In this document: piece by piece, positions 24,325-32,879 of the stretch
Layout of the letters: the number at the start of each line of letters is the position of its first letter
Position numbering within the stretch: the first letter of the stretch is position 1
DNA from: Bog-756 sp963737625
Lineage (GTDB): Bacteria > Actinomycetota > Acidimicrobiia > Acidimicrobiales > RAAP-2
Direction of reading: 5' to 3'
DNA length: 64,000 nt
Assembly (NCBI GenBank): GCA_963737625.1
Contig: CAVTTK010000001.1
Location: forward strand, 310,001 to 374,000
Made by a program: the position numbers and the translations under genes
The notes under the pieces: generated by a model
Database searches by the model: none
What the model saw: only the letters and a program-made list of their open reading frames with translations
What the model was told of the DNA's origin: nothing

Positions 24325-25863
24325 TCAGCCTGCCGCCAGACGGTAGCGCGCCGGACCGGGTTGGACGATCACGGACCCGCCCACCAGTCCGGGCCCGTCG
24401 AGTGCGCCCATGGCCCTGACGACCTCGTCGTCCGCCGCCGACAGGGCCATCTGCCGGCCGTCGGCCAGCCGGGCGATCAGTGGCGCCGCCGTGGCCGAGC
24501 CGTCGTTGTCCCGGACCACCGTGAGGGCCACGATGGTGGCCTCGGCCGCGGCGTCCAGCTCCGAGGCCGTCTCGACCGCCGAGTCGTCGATGTCGGCCTG
24601 GTCCCGGGTGGTGTCCCCCCGGTGGAACCCCCCCGGGGGAGGGGAGGACCCGTACACGCCGAGGGCGTGCTTGGTGATGAACCACCCCAGTCCGGTGGCC
24701 AGGCCCAGTCGGTCCGACCCCCCGTCGCGGAGCAGGTCGGTCAGCGTGGCGATGCTGTGGGTGGTGTAGTTGTTCCCCGGACCCCCGAAGTAGGGGAGCC
24801 CACCGGTGACCGTCAACCCCCGGCGGTCGTGGCGGCCCAGTCCCAGGGCGTCGGCGGCCAGCTCCACCGCCGACGGGAAGCACGAGTAGAGGTCGAGGAG
24901 CTCGAGGTCGTCGACGCCGACCGAGGCCGAGGGCCCCGCGGCCCGGCCCGCCGCCTCGAACAGCGCCCGCCCGGCGGCGGCGATGGCCGGGGACCGTCCG
25001 GGGTCGGGTCGGGCGGCCGGGAACCGCACGTCGGTCGCCTCAGCCCCCGACCATACGAAGACGGCGCGTTCGGCCACACCGGCCCGTCGGGCGGCGGCCA
25101 GGGAGCAGACCACGAGGGCGGCGCCCTGGTCCGACCCGAGGAAGGCCGTCATGAGCTTGGTGTACGGCTCGCTGACGATGCGGTTGCTGGGCGACGGGGT
25201 GGCGATGTCGGTGGCCGTCCGGGCCGTGGGGAACCAGGCGTAGGGATGGGCGGCGGCCTTCTCGGTGAACGGGGCCAACAGCTCACCCATGGACCGGCGG
25301 TGGGCGGCGGCGTCGTGACCCGCCCGTGAGGCCACCACGCTCTCGAACAGCGGGTAGATGTGCACCGGCGCCAACAGGCCGATGGCCGCCTCGGCCGGTC
25401 CCACCCCGGGCCGGTCGTCGCCGACCACGCGGTCGGCGACCAGGTCGGTGGCGCCGTCGTGGCGCGGCAGTCCCGCCGCCCGTCGAGCCCGCGATGAACG
25501 GATGGCCTCGGCGCCGGCGATCAGCGTGACGGACAGCCGGCCGGCGGCGATGTCCGAGCACGCCCGGTTGACCAGCCACTGCGGGGTGTTGCCCCCGATG
25601 GTCGACACCTCGCACGCCAGTCCGCCGGAGCCTGCGCCGATACGCCGGGCCAGTTCGGTGGCCGGGGCCGGCCCCGTCCGGGTCATGATGTCGACCACGG
25701 TCAGTCGATCGATCACCTCCCGCAGGCCGGTGGCCTGGGCCAGCGCCTGCTCGCAGGCCCGTTCCATCAGGTCGACCGGGGTGACCAGCCCGTCGCGTTC
25801 GATGGCCTGGCCCGACGCCACAACCACGGGGATCCGCTCGGGATCGGGGCCTGGGCCGGTCAT
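24325..25863 (-). CDS. Thiolase-like protein without the nucleophilic cysteine
   Basis: A 512-residue protein with the thiolase fold and a C-terminal extension of about 90 residues typical of the acetyl-CoA acetyltransferase-like (TLP/SCPx-related) family. The site that normally reads QCSSG is STIGGN, placing Gly/Asn where the acylated Cys should be. The C-terminal LYSCFPSAVE and VTGGLPYFGGPGNNY loops are conserved. It therefore probably does not do classical Claisen chemistry, and may instead be a retro-aldol or scaffolding partner. Paired with the crotonase. Reaction unknown. Confidence 0.75.
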   Translation of the reverse strand: MTGPGPDPERIPVVVASGQAIERDGLVTPVDLMERACEQALAQATGLREVIDRLTVVDIMTRTGPAPATELARRIGAGSGGLACEVSTIGGNTPQWLVNRACSDIAAGRLSVTLIAGAEAIRSSRARRAAGLPRHDGATDLVADRVVGDDRPGVGPAEAAIGLLAPVHIYPLFESVVASRAGHDAAAHRRSMGELLAPFTEKAAAHPYAWFPTARTATDIATPSPSNRIVSEPYTKLMTAFLGSDQGAALVVCSLAAARRAGVAERAVFVWSGAEATDVRFPAARPDPGRSPAIAAAGRALFEAAGRAAGPSASVGVDDLELLDLYSCFPSAVELAADALGLGRHDRRGLTVTGGLPYFGGPGNNYTTHSIATLTDLLRDGGSDRLGLATGLGWFITKHALGVYGSSPPPGGFHRGDTTRDQADIDDSAVETASELDAAAEATIVALTVVRDNDGSATAAPLIARLADGRQMALSAADDEVVRAMGALDGPGLVGGSVIVQPGPARYRLAAG

Positions 25864-25978
25864 CGGAGCACGGGGGTCATCGCAGGAGGGGGAGCGCTGG
25901 GCGTCCCGGGCCGCAAGCTACCATCGCCAACCGGAACCAGGACCGGACCGGCGCAGACCGCACCGGCGCGAGTGGAAG

Positions 25979-27490
25979 GTGGGGTCGTTGTCCTCCAGGG
26001 CACAGCCAAGGGCGGAGGGCGGGCGGCCGCCGTCGCACCTGCCCGAGGAGTTCGTCTTCGGGGTGGCCACCGCCGGGTTCCAGGTGGAAGGCGGATTCAA
26101 CGGGCCCGAGCAGCCGGCCAACAACTGGTTGGCCTGGGAGCAGGTCGGCCGGGTGGAGGCCTCGGGCGACGCCGTCGGCTTCTGGGACCGTCCCGAGGAG
26201 GCGCTCGACCGCGCGGCGGCGATGGGGTGCAACAGCTTCCGCTTGAGCGTGGAGTGGGCCCGGGTGGTCCCCGATGAGCGGGGGGTCGACGCCGTCGCCC
26301 TGGCTGCGTACGCCACGTTGGTGCGGGGCTGTGTGGAGCGGGGCCTCGAGCCCCTGGTGACCCTTCACCATTTCACCCATCCGGCCTGGTTGGGCGAGGA
26401 CCTCTGGCTTCGTCCCGATGCCCCGGACCGCTACCGGGCCTGGGTGGAGGTGGTGGTGGAGGCGCTGGCTCCCTGGGTGCGACTCTGGGTCACCGTCAAC
26501 GAGATCAACGTGCTCGCCCTCAGCTCGTGGCTCCTCGGTATGTTCCCTCCGGGTCGGTGGCGCGCCTTCGAGGACACCGCCATCGCCATCGACCACCTGC
26601 TCACCGCGCACGTCTACGGGTACGACGCCGTCCACCGGGGCCGCCCGGATGCCGTGGTGACGACCAACAACAGCTCGATGAGCGCCTATCCCCTCGACCG
26701 CATGCTCACCGACGTCCTCCTGGCCCGGGGTGCGGGCATCGCCCGGTCGGACGTGGGAACGTGGCTCGAGGAGCGAGCCCGTGAGCACGACATCCTGTGG
26801 CCCCCCTCGGGGCTGAACGAGCGGGTGGTTCGTCGGCTCGCTGCCGCCACCGCTCCGTACCGGTCTCGGACTCTGGGGGCCTCGGTCTCGGGAAGGGGCG
26901 GTCCGGTGCCGCGGCGCGCCGTGGATGCCGTCTACGACAGTCCCCACGAGCGGACCCTGGACGTCCTCGGTCTCGACTGGTACGACGCCGCGGTGTCCAG
27001 GCACTTCCGGATGCCCGGCCATCGGACCTCGGGCGGGCGCAACTCCTCACCCACCAGAGAATTGTGGGACGACGTCCCCGATCCGTCCGCGCTGACCCGC
27101 TGGCTGCGCGCCCAGCGGGACCTGGCTCCCGGACTGCCGCTGTGGGTGGTGGAGAACGGCCTGTGCAACCGCGTGCGCGGCGGTCGCTCCCTACCCCGCC
27201 TCGATGGGTGGGACCGCCCCCGCTACCTGCGCGAGCATCTGGCCGCGGTCATGTCGGCCGTCGACGACGGCGTCCCGGTCACCGGCTACTGGCACTGGTC
27301 GTTGGTCGACAACTACGAATGGGGCTCCTATGAACCCCGATTCGGTCTCTTCGGGATCGATCGGGATCGAGGCCGACCCGGTGTGCGGTGGATGGCCACC
27401 GACGCCCTCGGGGACGATTCGGCCGCCGCCTACCGGGAGATCATCGCCGGCCTGCGGGCCGGTGACCGGTCGGTGCTGCGGCCTCACTGA
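25979..27490 (+). CDS. Glycoside hydrolase family 1 (beta-glycosidase)
   Basis: A 503-residue retaining beta-glycosidase. Start of the barrel is EEFVFGVATAGFQVEGG. The acid/base Glu175 is in TVNEINV (usually NEP), the nucleophile Glu392 is in VVENGL, and YWHWSLVDNYEWGSYEPRFGLF is the family's C-terminal sugar-binding stretch. No signal peptide is seen, so it should be cytoplasmic. The start is uncertain: GTG 25979, or TTG 25988, which has GGAAGG at a better distance. NEI in place of NEP is a mild departure. Confidence 0.88.
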   Translation: MGSLSSRAQPRAEGGRPPSHLPEEFVFGVATAGFQVEGGFNGPEQPANNWLAWEQVGRVEASGDAVGFWDRPEEALDRAAAMGCNSFRLSVEWARVVPDERGVDAVALAAYATLVRGCVERGLEPLVTLHHFTHPAWLGEDLWLRPDAPDRYRAWVEVVVEALAPWVRLWVTVNEINVLALSSWLLGMFPPGRWRAFEDTAIAIDHLLTAHVYGYDAVHRGRPDAVVTTNNSSMSAYPLDRMLTDVLLARGAGIARSDVGTWLEERAREHDILWPPSGLNERVVRRLAAATAPYRSRTLGASVSGRGGPVPRRAVDAVYDSPHERTLDVLGLDWYDAAVSRHFRMPGHRTSGGRNSSPTRELWDDVPDPSALTRWLRAQRDLAPGLPLWVVENGLCNRVRGGRSLPRLDGWDRPRYLREHLAAVMSAVDDGVPVTGYWHWSLVDNYEWGSYEPRFGLFGIDRDRGRPGVRWMATDALGDDSAAAYREIIAGLRAGDRSVLRPH

Positions 27491-27520
27491 ACGGCCCGGG
27501 ACCCGGCCCGGCGGCCGGCG

Positions 27521-28492
27521 TCACCCGGCCGCCACCGCGCCCAACTGGGTCAGGACGTGCTGCGCCTGGTCGACCATCTGGTGCACGATGCTGGCGGCGG
27601 GCATCAAGGTCTGGATGGCGCCCACCCCCTGGCCCGCCGGGTAGCACTCACGGTCGGGGTCGACCCCGGGCGTGTCCTCCGCCCCACCCAGGTGGAATGC
27701 GCCGTCCTCCATCGACTTCCCCAGCTGGGCGGGGAACGGGGCCAGCTCGCCGGGGTGCTCGTCGTAGTATCCGGTGTAGGCGTTGCGCACGACTCGCATG
27801 GTCTTGCCCGAGAAGGCCCGGCTGATGGTGGTGCCGTCCTCCCGGGTCCGGACCAGGGCATCCTTGTACCCGCGGACCCCGTGGGCCTCGGGCGTGGCGA
27901 TGAACCGGGTACCGACCCACACGCCGTCGGCACCGAGGGCCAGAGCCGCCGCCAGCCCCCGGCCGTCGACGATCCCCCCGGCGGCCACCACCGGGATCTG
28001 GGAGCCCACGGCGTCGACGATCTGGGGCACCAGGGGCATGGTGGCGACCAGCCCGGTGTGACCCCCGGCTTCGGTGCCCTGGGCCACCACGATGTCGCAT
28101 CCGGCCTCGAGCGCCCGGCGGGCGTGGTCCACCTTGCCGCACATGTTGACCACCAGGACACCATGACGGTGGCAGAGCTCCACCACCTCGGCGGGCACCC
28201 CCAGTCCGGCCACGAACACGGAGGCTCCCCCGGCGATGATCTGTTCCACCTGGGCCACCAGGCCGCCGGGCATGGCCGTCAGCAGGTCGACGCCGAAGGG
28301 TCTGTCCGTGGCGGACCGCACCTCGGCGATCTCGGCCACCATCCGCTCGTTGCTCATGGTCGAGGCGCCCAGGCAGCCGAAGCCCCCGGCCTCGGACACC
28401 GCGGTGACCAGCGGCGCGTAGGAGACGCCACCCATGCCGGCCAGCATCACGGGATGCTCGATGTTGAGGATGTCGGTGAGTCTGGTCTTCAT
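27521..28492 (-). CDS. Nitronate monooxygenase-like flavoprotein
   Basis: A 323-residue FMN-binding TIM barrel of the NPD/2-nitropropane dioxygenase family: HPVMLAGMGGVSYAPLVTAVS at the start, AQGTEAGGHTG for phosphate/substrate binding, AAGGIVDGRGLAAAL for FMN. Members oxidise nitronates or reduce/dehydrogenate CoA-linked rings. It is related to the ipdC homologue at 61029 but clearly distinct. ATG at 28492 is preferred over 28498 because GGAGG is then eight bases upstream. Confidence 0.8.
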   Translation of the reverse strand: MKTRLTDILNIEHPVMLAGMGGVSYAPLVTAVSEAGGFGCLGASTMSNERMVAEIAEVRSATDRPFGVDLLTAMPGGLVAQVEQIIAGGASVFVAGLGVPAEVVELCHRHGVLVVNMCGKVDHARRALEAGCDIVVAQGTEAGGHTGLVATMPLVPQIVDAVGSQIPVVAAGGIVDGRGLAAALALGADGVWVGTRFIATPEAHGVRGYKDALVRTREDGTTISRAFSGKTMRVVRNAYTGYYDEHPGELAPFPAQLGKSMEDGAFHLGGAEDTPGVDPDRECYPAGQGVGAIQTLMPAASIVHQMVDQAQHVLTQLGAVAAG

Positions 28493-28582
28493 GCCCATCG
28501 CCTCCGATGATCGAGTACCCGCAGCACCCTAGGCCCTGGGCGGAGGCCCCCGACCCGCCGCCACAGTGCGGAATCCGGGCGC

Positions 28583-28828
28583 TCAGGCCACATACGGGCA
28601 GTGGCGACAGCCCGTCTCGCAGCACACGCCCCGCCCGCGGAGATACGCCGCGGTCAGCACGAACAGACCGGTGCCCGGATCGACGTACCCGGGTTCGTCC
28701 CGGGCCATGGCCTGGCCGTGGGCGGTGAGGATGCGGTGGCGGTCGGGATGGTCCAGGGGAAGCCGCGACGGGTGCGGTTCGCTCAGCGGCCGGCCGGCGG
28801 GATCGTCGGGGGCCAGGTCAGCTGCCAC
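28583..28828 (-). CDS. Small DUF5522-like Cys-rich protein
   Basis: About 81 residues ending CCETGCRHCPYVA, with the preceding DPGTGLFVLTAAYL. This matches the DUF5522 pattern, in which a cluster of cysteines at the C terminus probably binds a metal. GTG at 28828 overlaps the last codons of the exporter gene by eleven bases. Function unknown. Confidence 0.65.
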   Translation of the reverse strand: MAADLAPDDPAGRPLSEPHPSRLPLDHPDRHRILTAHGQAMARDEPGYVDPGTGLFVLTAAYLRGRGVCCETGCRHCPYVA

Positions 28829-30500
28829 GGGCCCGGATGCCCGCCCGGTACGTCCGACTGCGGCGCCGCTTGGAGTGGGCGTGGCGGGGCCGGGGTCGGC
28901 TCTGGAACTCGGTGGCCGGCTGGGCCGGGGCTGGCGTGGGAGCAGGTTGTGCTGTCTCATCGGACCGCTGGTCGGCCTCGGGGCTCACGACGAAGTCGCG
29001 TTGGCGTACGAGCAGCAGGGACCCCACCGCACCTACCAGAGCGATGACGGTGGCGATGGCCATCAGATGGTCGAAGGTGGTGGTGAACCCGATCCGGAAG
29101 GAGTTCAACAGCGCCTCCCGTGACGCCGGGGTGGGGAGGGAGGCCGCCGCCTGACGGATCCCACTCCCGGAGATGGCATTGGTCAGCACGCTCCCGCCGT
29201 GGGCCAGGGCCGCCCGGCCTTGAGGCGAGGCGGTCAGCGCACTCACCGTATTGGGTTTGATCTCGTGGAGGAACACGGCACCGAGTCCAGCGATCCCCGT
29301 GGAGATGCCGACCTGTCGGAAGGTGCTGGTGGCGCCGGTGGACATGCCGCTCCGTTCCGGGGGGACCACCGACACGGTGGCCGAGGCCAACACCGGGTTG
29401 GTGATACCGACGCCGATGCCGGCGGCGATGAAGCCCGGGAGGAGCACGGTCCAACTGGAGTCGGCGTGGACCCTGGTCATCAGGTCGCAGCCCAGGGCCA
29501 CGAAGAAGAGGCCCACGCCGAAGAGGTACCGCGCCTGGACCCGGGTGGTCAGTTTTCCCGCCACCGGCGCCACGAGGAAGGCCAGCATGGTCAGGGGCAG
29601 GAACCGGAGTCCGGCGGCGAAGGGGCCGTAGCCCAACACCTCCTGGAGGTAGAGGGTCAGGTACAAGAACATGGCGAAGATGGAGGCCGAGAGCGTGAAG
29701 GCGGCCAACGAGACGCCGTTCATGGCCGGTCGTCTGAACAGCGTCAGATCGAGCATGGGGTCCCGCTGGAGCCACTCCGCCACCAGGAACAGCACCATCA
29801 GGAGGGCCGAGCCCACCAGGAGGCCCTCGATGGTTCGGCTGTGCCAGCCCTTGGCGTTTCCCTGCACCAGGGCGTACACCAGCATGAACAGGGCCAACGA
29901 GAAGGTGATGAATCCGAACCAGTCGATGCGCCGCGGGGTCGGGTCTCGGGAGTCCACCACCTTGGCCAGGCAGATGACGACGGCGACGACGCCGAGAGGC
30001 AGGTTGATGAAGAAGATCCACCGCCAGCCGATGCCGCTGGTGATGGCCCCGCCCACGAGGGGCCCGACGGCCACGGCGCCTCCGAGCACGGCTCCGTAGA
30101 CGCCGAACGCCGTGCCCCGTTCCCTCCCGGTGAAGGCCTGGGCGATGAGGGCCAGGGACGTGGCGAACATGATGGCCCCGCCCACACCCTGGACGCCGCG
30201 GGCCAGGTTGAGCATCAACGGGGTGGTGGACAGACCGCAGGCCAGAGACGACAGGGAGAAGACGACGACCCCGATGGCGTAGACGCGGCGCCGACCGTAC
30301 ATGTCGCCGAGGACACCTGCGGTGAGGAGGAAGGCGGCCAGTGACAGGGCGTAGGCGTCGATGACCCACTGGAGATCGGCGAACGACGAATGCAGCGACA
30401 TTTGGATGTCCGGCAGGGCCACGTTGACCACGGTGATGTCCAGCAACAGCATGAACGTGCCCATGCAGACGGCGATCAGTGTCCACCACTTGCGATCCAT
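28818..30500 (-). CDS. DHA2 (EmrB/QacA) family drug:H+ antiporter, 14 helices
   Basis: A 560-residue MFS exporter with about 14 membrane helices. Motif A appears as GVLGDMYGRRRVY, the first helix as CMGTFMLLLDITVVNVALPDI, and motif C-type glycines in GAVLGGAVAVGPLVGGAI. A Pro/Ala-rich, Arg-rich tail of ~65 residues follows the last helix. Likely exports toxic or amphipathic compounds. ATG at 30500 or GTG at 30506 could start it; both lie behind a G-rich ribosome-binding site. No adjacent dedicated regulator. Confidence 0.88.
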   Translation of the reverse strand: MDRKWWTLIAVCMGTFMLLLDITVVNVALPDIQMSLHSSFADLQWVIDAYALSLAAFLLTAGVLGDMYGRRRVYAIGVVVFSLSSLACGLSTTPLMLNLARGVQGVGGAIMFATSLALIAQAFTGRERGTAFGVYGAVLGGAVAVGPLVGGAITSGIGWRWIFFINLPLGVVAVVICLAKVVDSRDPTPRRIDWFGFITFSLALFMLVYALVQGNAKGWHSRTIEGLLVGSALLMVLFLVAEWLQRDPMLDLTLFRRPAMNGVSLAAFTLSASIFAMFLYLTLYLQEVLGYGPFAAGLRFLPLTMLAFLVAPVAGKLTTRVQARYLFGVGLFFVALGCDLMTRVHADSSWTVLLPGFIAAGIGVGITNPVLASATVSVVPPERSGMSTGATSTFRQVGISTGIAGLGAVFLHEIKPNTVSALTASPQGRAALAHGGSVLTNAISGSGIRQAAASLPTPASREALLNSFRIGFTTTFDHLMAIATVIALVGAVGSLLLVRQRDFVVSPEADQRSDETAQPAPTPAPAQPATEFQSRPRPRHAHSKRRRSRTYRAGIRARGS

Positions 30501-30734
30501 CGTCACCCCCCTCCCGTCCGTGTACCGCCGGCCCGGTCACCACTCACGTGGCGACCACCGCGTGACCCGAGCAACGGGCTTCGATCCGACCCTCTGGTCT
30601 GTGGCGGTGTTGATCGGTACCCGCTGTTGTGCCGCCCTGTTCACGGTGATCGTCTCGGTTTGCGTTTCGGCACCGCGCAGGCTCCTCCCCCCGGGACCCC
30701 AATGTGACCACGGGAATGTCTAGACCATGGTGTG

Positions 30735-30768
30735 CCACCGGGCAATAGGTACCGACCTACGGCGGTGG
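30735..30768 (-). terminator. Nested hairpin downstream of the S1P-lyase-like gene
   Basis: Inverted arms CCACCG (30735-30740)/CGGTGG (30763-30768) enclose a second perfect stem TAGGT (30746-30750)/ACCTA (30755-30759) with a four-base loop. The structure begins four bases past the stop codon. There is no T-run, so it may act as a non-canonical terminator or 3' stabiliser. The rest of the 30507-30734 gap holds nothing recognisable. Confidence 0.4.
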
Positions 30769-30771
30769 GCA

Positions 30772-32070
30772 TCACACGGTGCCGTAGGTGGTGCTCCGGT
30801 CCTCGGCCCGATGCCCGGTGCCGAGGAGATCCGAGGCGGCCGCGGCCAGGTCAGCAGCCAACTCGTCCACCACGTCACGGTGACCGGCCTGGACGGTGGC
30901 GTGCAGGCTGTCCGGGTGGTTCTGCCGGTCGAAGAACCACCCTCCCCGCTCGGCCAGGGCATCTCCCAGGGCGAAGCTGTCGATCCGTCCGTCCTCGACG
31001 TCGCCGCCGAAGGCGAACACCGTGGCGTCGGGGCTTCCCCGGACGGCGAGTCCAGGGGTGGCGGCCACGGCGGCCTTGATGGTGGACGCGGCGCGGAAGG
31101 CGTCGTCGGCCAGGCGGAGGTAGCCGTCCTCCCCCAGGTGGTGCAGCACGGCCCAGGCGGCGGCGATGGGCCCGGCCGGCCGGGTGCCGGCCATCGACGG
31201 CGACCCGTAGAGGCCGCCGAGCCAGTTGGTGGTGACGAAGGGCTGCAGGCGGGCCAGCTGCCGGTCCCGGTAGGCGATGACCGAGATGCCCTTGGATGCG
31301 TAGCCGTACTTGTGCAGGTCACCGGAGATGGAGGTGACGCCGGGGACCGAGAGGTCCCACTCCCGGTCCATGTGGCCCAACCGGTGCAGGAAGGGGAGGA
31401 GGAATCCGCCGAGACAGGCATCGACGTGACACAGGGCGCCGCGGGCTGCGGCCATGGCGGCCAATTCGGCGACCGGGTCGATGATGCCCTGGGGGTAGGA
31501 GGGGGCCGACGCCACCACGAGTACCGTCCGGTCATCGACGGCGTCGGCCATGGCGTCCACGTCGGCGGAGAAGTCCGACCTCACCGGGATGCGTCGGGAC
31601 TCGACGTCGAAGTAGTGGGAGGCCTTCTCGAAGGCGGCATGGGCGCTGGTGGCCAGGACCATGTTGGGTCGCTCGATGCCGCGCTGGGTCCTCCCCCAGT
31701 CGCGGGCGGTCTTGGTCGCCTGCAACAGGGACTCGGTACCCCCGGAGGTGAGGAAGCCGCGGACACGGCCTGCCTCGTCCGGCGGGAGCCGTTCGGCTCC
31801 CAGCAGACCGGTGGCCATGTCGACGACGTCCTGCTGCATGCGGCCCAGGCTGGGGAAGACCTCGGTATTGAGGGCGTTCTCCGCCGAGTACAGCGTGGCT
31901 GCCTCCTCGAGCAACCGGTGGACGGACGCACCGGCCGAGTAGACCAGGCTGAACACCCGGCCACCCCGCCAGTCGCGGTCGTCGACCCGCAACCCGGCCA
32001 TGGCGTCCAACACCTCATCGGCCGGCGCGCCGTGCGCCGGCAGGCGGGATCCAGCAGGTCGGTCGGGCAT
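30772..32070 (-). CDS. Sphingosine-1-phosphate lyase-like PLP enzyme
   Basis: A 432-residue group II PLP decarboxylase-fold protein. The PLP-lysine motif is SGDLHKYGYASKG (Lys254), preceded by HVDACLGGF and FLTSGGTESLL. The HKYGYA(S/P)KG wording is that of sphingosine-1-phosphate lyases rather than glutamate or aromatic decarboxylases. S1P lyases cleave phosphorylated long-chain bases to a fatty aldehyde and phosphoethanolamine. Eukaryotic enzymes have an N-terminal membrane anchor; none is seen here. Substrate in this organism is unproven. Start preceded by TAGGCT, six bases away. Confidence 0.8.
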   Translation of the reverse strand: MPDRPAGSRLPAHGAPADEVLDAMAGLRVDDRDWRGGRVFSLVYSAGASVHRLLEEAATLYSAENALNTEVFPSLGRMQQDVVDMATGLLGAERLPPDEAGRVRGFLTSGGTESLLQATKTARDWGRTQRGIERPNMVLATSAHAAFEKASHYFDVESRRIPVRSDFSADVDAMADAVDDRTVLVVASAPSYPQGIIDPVAELAAMAAARGALCHVDACLGGFLLPFLHRLGHMDREWDLSVPGVTSISGDLHKYGYASKGISVIAYRDRQLARLQPFVTTNWLGGLYGSPSMAGTRPAGPIAAAWAVLHHLGEDGYLRLADDAFRAASTIKAAVAATPGLAVRGSPDATVFAFGGDVEDGRIDSFALGDALAERGGWFFDRQNHPDSLHATVQAGHRDVVDELAADLAAAASDLLGTGHRAEDRSTTYGTV

Positions 32071-32076
32071 GGATTC

Positions 32077-32082
32077 AGCCTA
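32077..32082 (-). promoter_or_regulatory. Candidate leaderless -10 for the S1P-lyase-like gene
   Basis: TAGGCT on the minus strand with only six bases between it and the ATG at 32070, and no ribosome-binding site. The expected -35 position falls in the end of the ABC permease gene and is weak. Confidence 0.4.
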
Positions 32083-32099
32083 CGGGCGCCGCCCGCCGC

Positions 32100-32879
32100 T
32101 CAGGTGATGTCGCGTCGGGTCAGGATCAGCGAGCCGATGGCGGCGAAGGCCAGACCGTAGAAGAGCATCAGCAGGCCCCCCTGCCACCACGTGAAGAGAC
32201 CGAAGTCGGCGCCCCGCCCCCGGGTGAGGTTGGAGGCGGCGATGGCCGCCCCGGTGGGCACCCAGCGCTCGGCCCCGTGGACCAGGTTGACCAGGATCCC
32301 CTCGAGGATGATGAACCAGCCCAGCACCACGATGATGGCGGCGACCTGGTTGGTCAGGACCGAGCCGACCCCGACGCCGAGGATGGCGAACAGGGCGAAC
32401 ACCAGGATCATCCCGGGGGCCACGGCGGGGATCTGGTGGACCATGTCGGAGAAGGAGCCGCCTCGGGCGGCCAGGGTCAGACCGCCTCCTATGACCGTGG
32501 CCACCAGCATGATCACGGCCAGCACGGCCCCGCAGAGGGCGGCGAACACCAGCTTGCCGGCCACCAACTTGGCCCTCACCGGGGTGACCAGAAACGACGT
32601 CGTTACGGTCTTGTGGCGGAACTCGGTGGTGACGATCAACGTGCCGAGGAGGAGGGCGAAGAGATAGCCCTGGAAGCCTGCGCCCACCAGATTGCGCAGC
32701 TGCTGGGTGGTGTGGGGCACCGTGTAGCCCGGCTGGGTTCCCGAGGCACTGAAGTCTGGTCGCATGAGGAAGATGACCAGGATGAGAAGGGCGTTGATGA
32801 TCAGGGCGATGCCGGTCAGGACCCAGGGCACCGCGGTCGTGCGGAGCTTCAGCCACTCGGAGCGGATGACGGCGATCAC
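32100..32879 (-). CDS. ABC transporter permease (ABC-2 type)
   Basis: A 259-residue protein with six predicted helices, starting VIAVIRSEWLKLRTTAVPWV, typical of ABC-2 exporter permeases (ABC-2 family, often antibiotic or lipid export). TTEFRHKTVTTSFLVTP is the family's short coupling region. GTG at 32879 overlaps the ATPase stop as GTGA; the frame upstream is a shadow of the ATPase gene. Confidence 0.85.
   Translation of the reverse strand: MIAVIRSEWLKLRTTAVPWVLTGIALIINALLILVIFLMRPDFSASGTQPGYTVPHTTQQLRNLVGAGFQGYLFALLLGTLIVTTEFRHKTVTTSFLVTPVRAKLVAGKLVFAALCGAVLAVIMLVATVIGGGLTLAARGGSFSDMVHQIPAVAPGMILVFALFAILGVGVGSVLTNQVAAIIVVLGWFIILEGILVNLVHGAERWVPTGAAIAASNLTRGRGADFGLFTWWQGGLLMLFYGLAFAAIGSLILTRRDIT

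Noticed and set aside
24325..25863. Annotating the 24325 gene as a functional degradative thiolase
   Set aside because: The nucleophilic Cys loop is missing, so only a thiolase-like call is supported.
30507..30734. Small genes in the gap before the DHA2 exporter
   Set aside because: Open frames are short and lack initiation signals; nothing family-like was seen.
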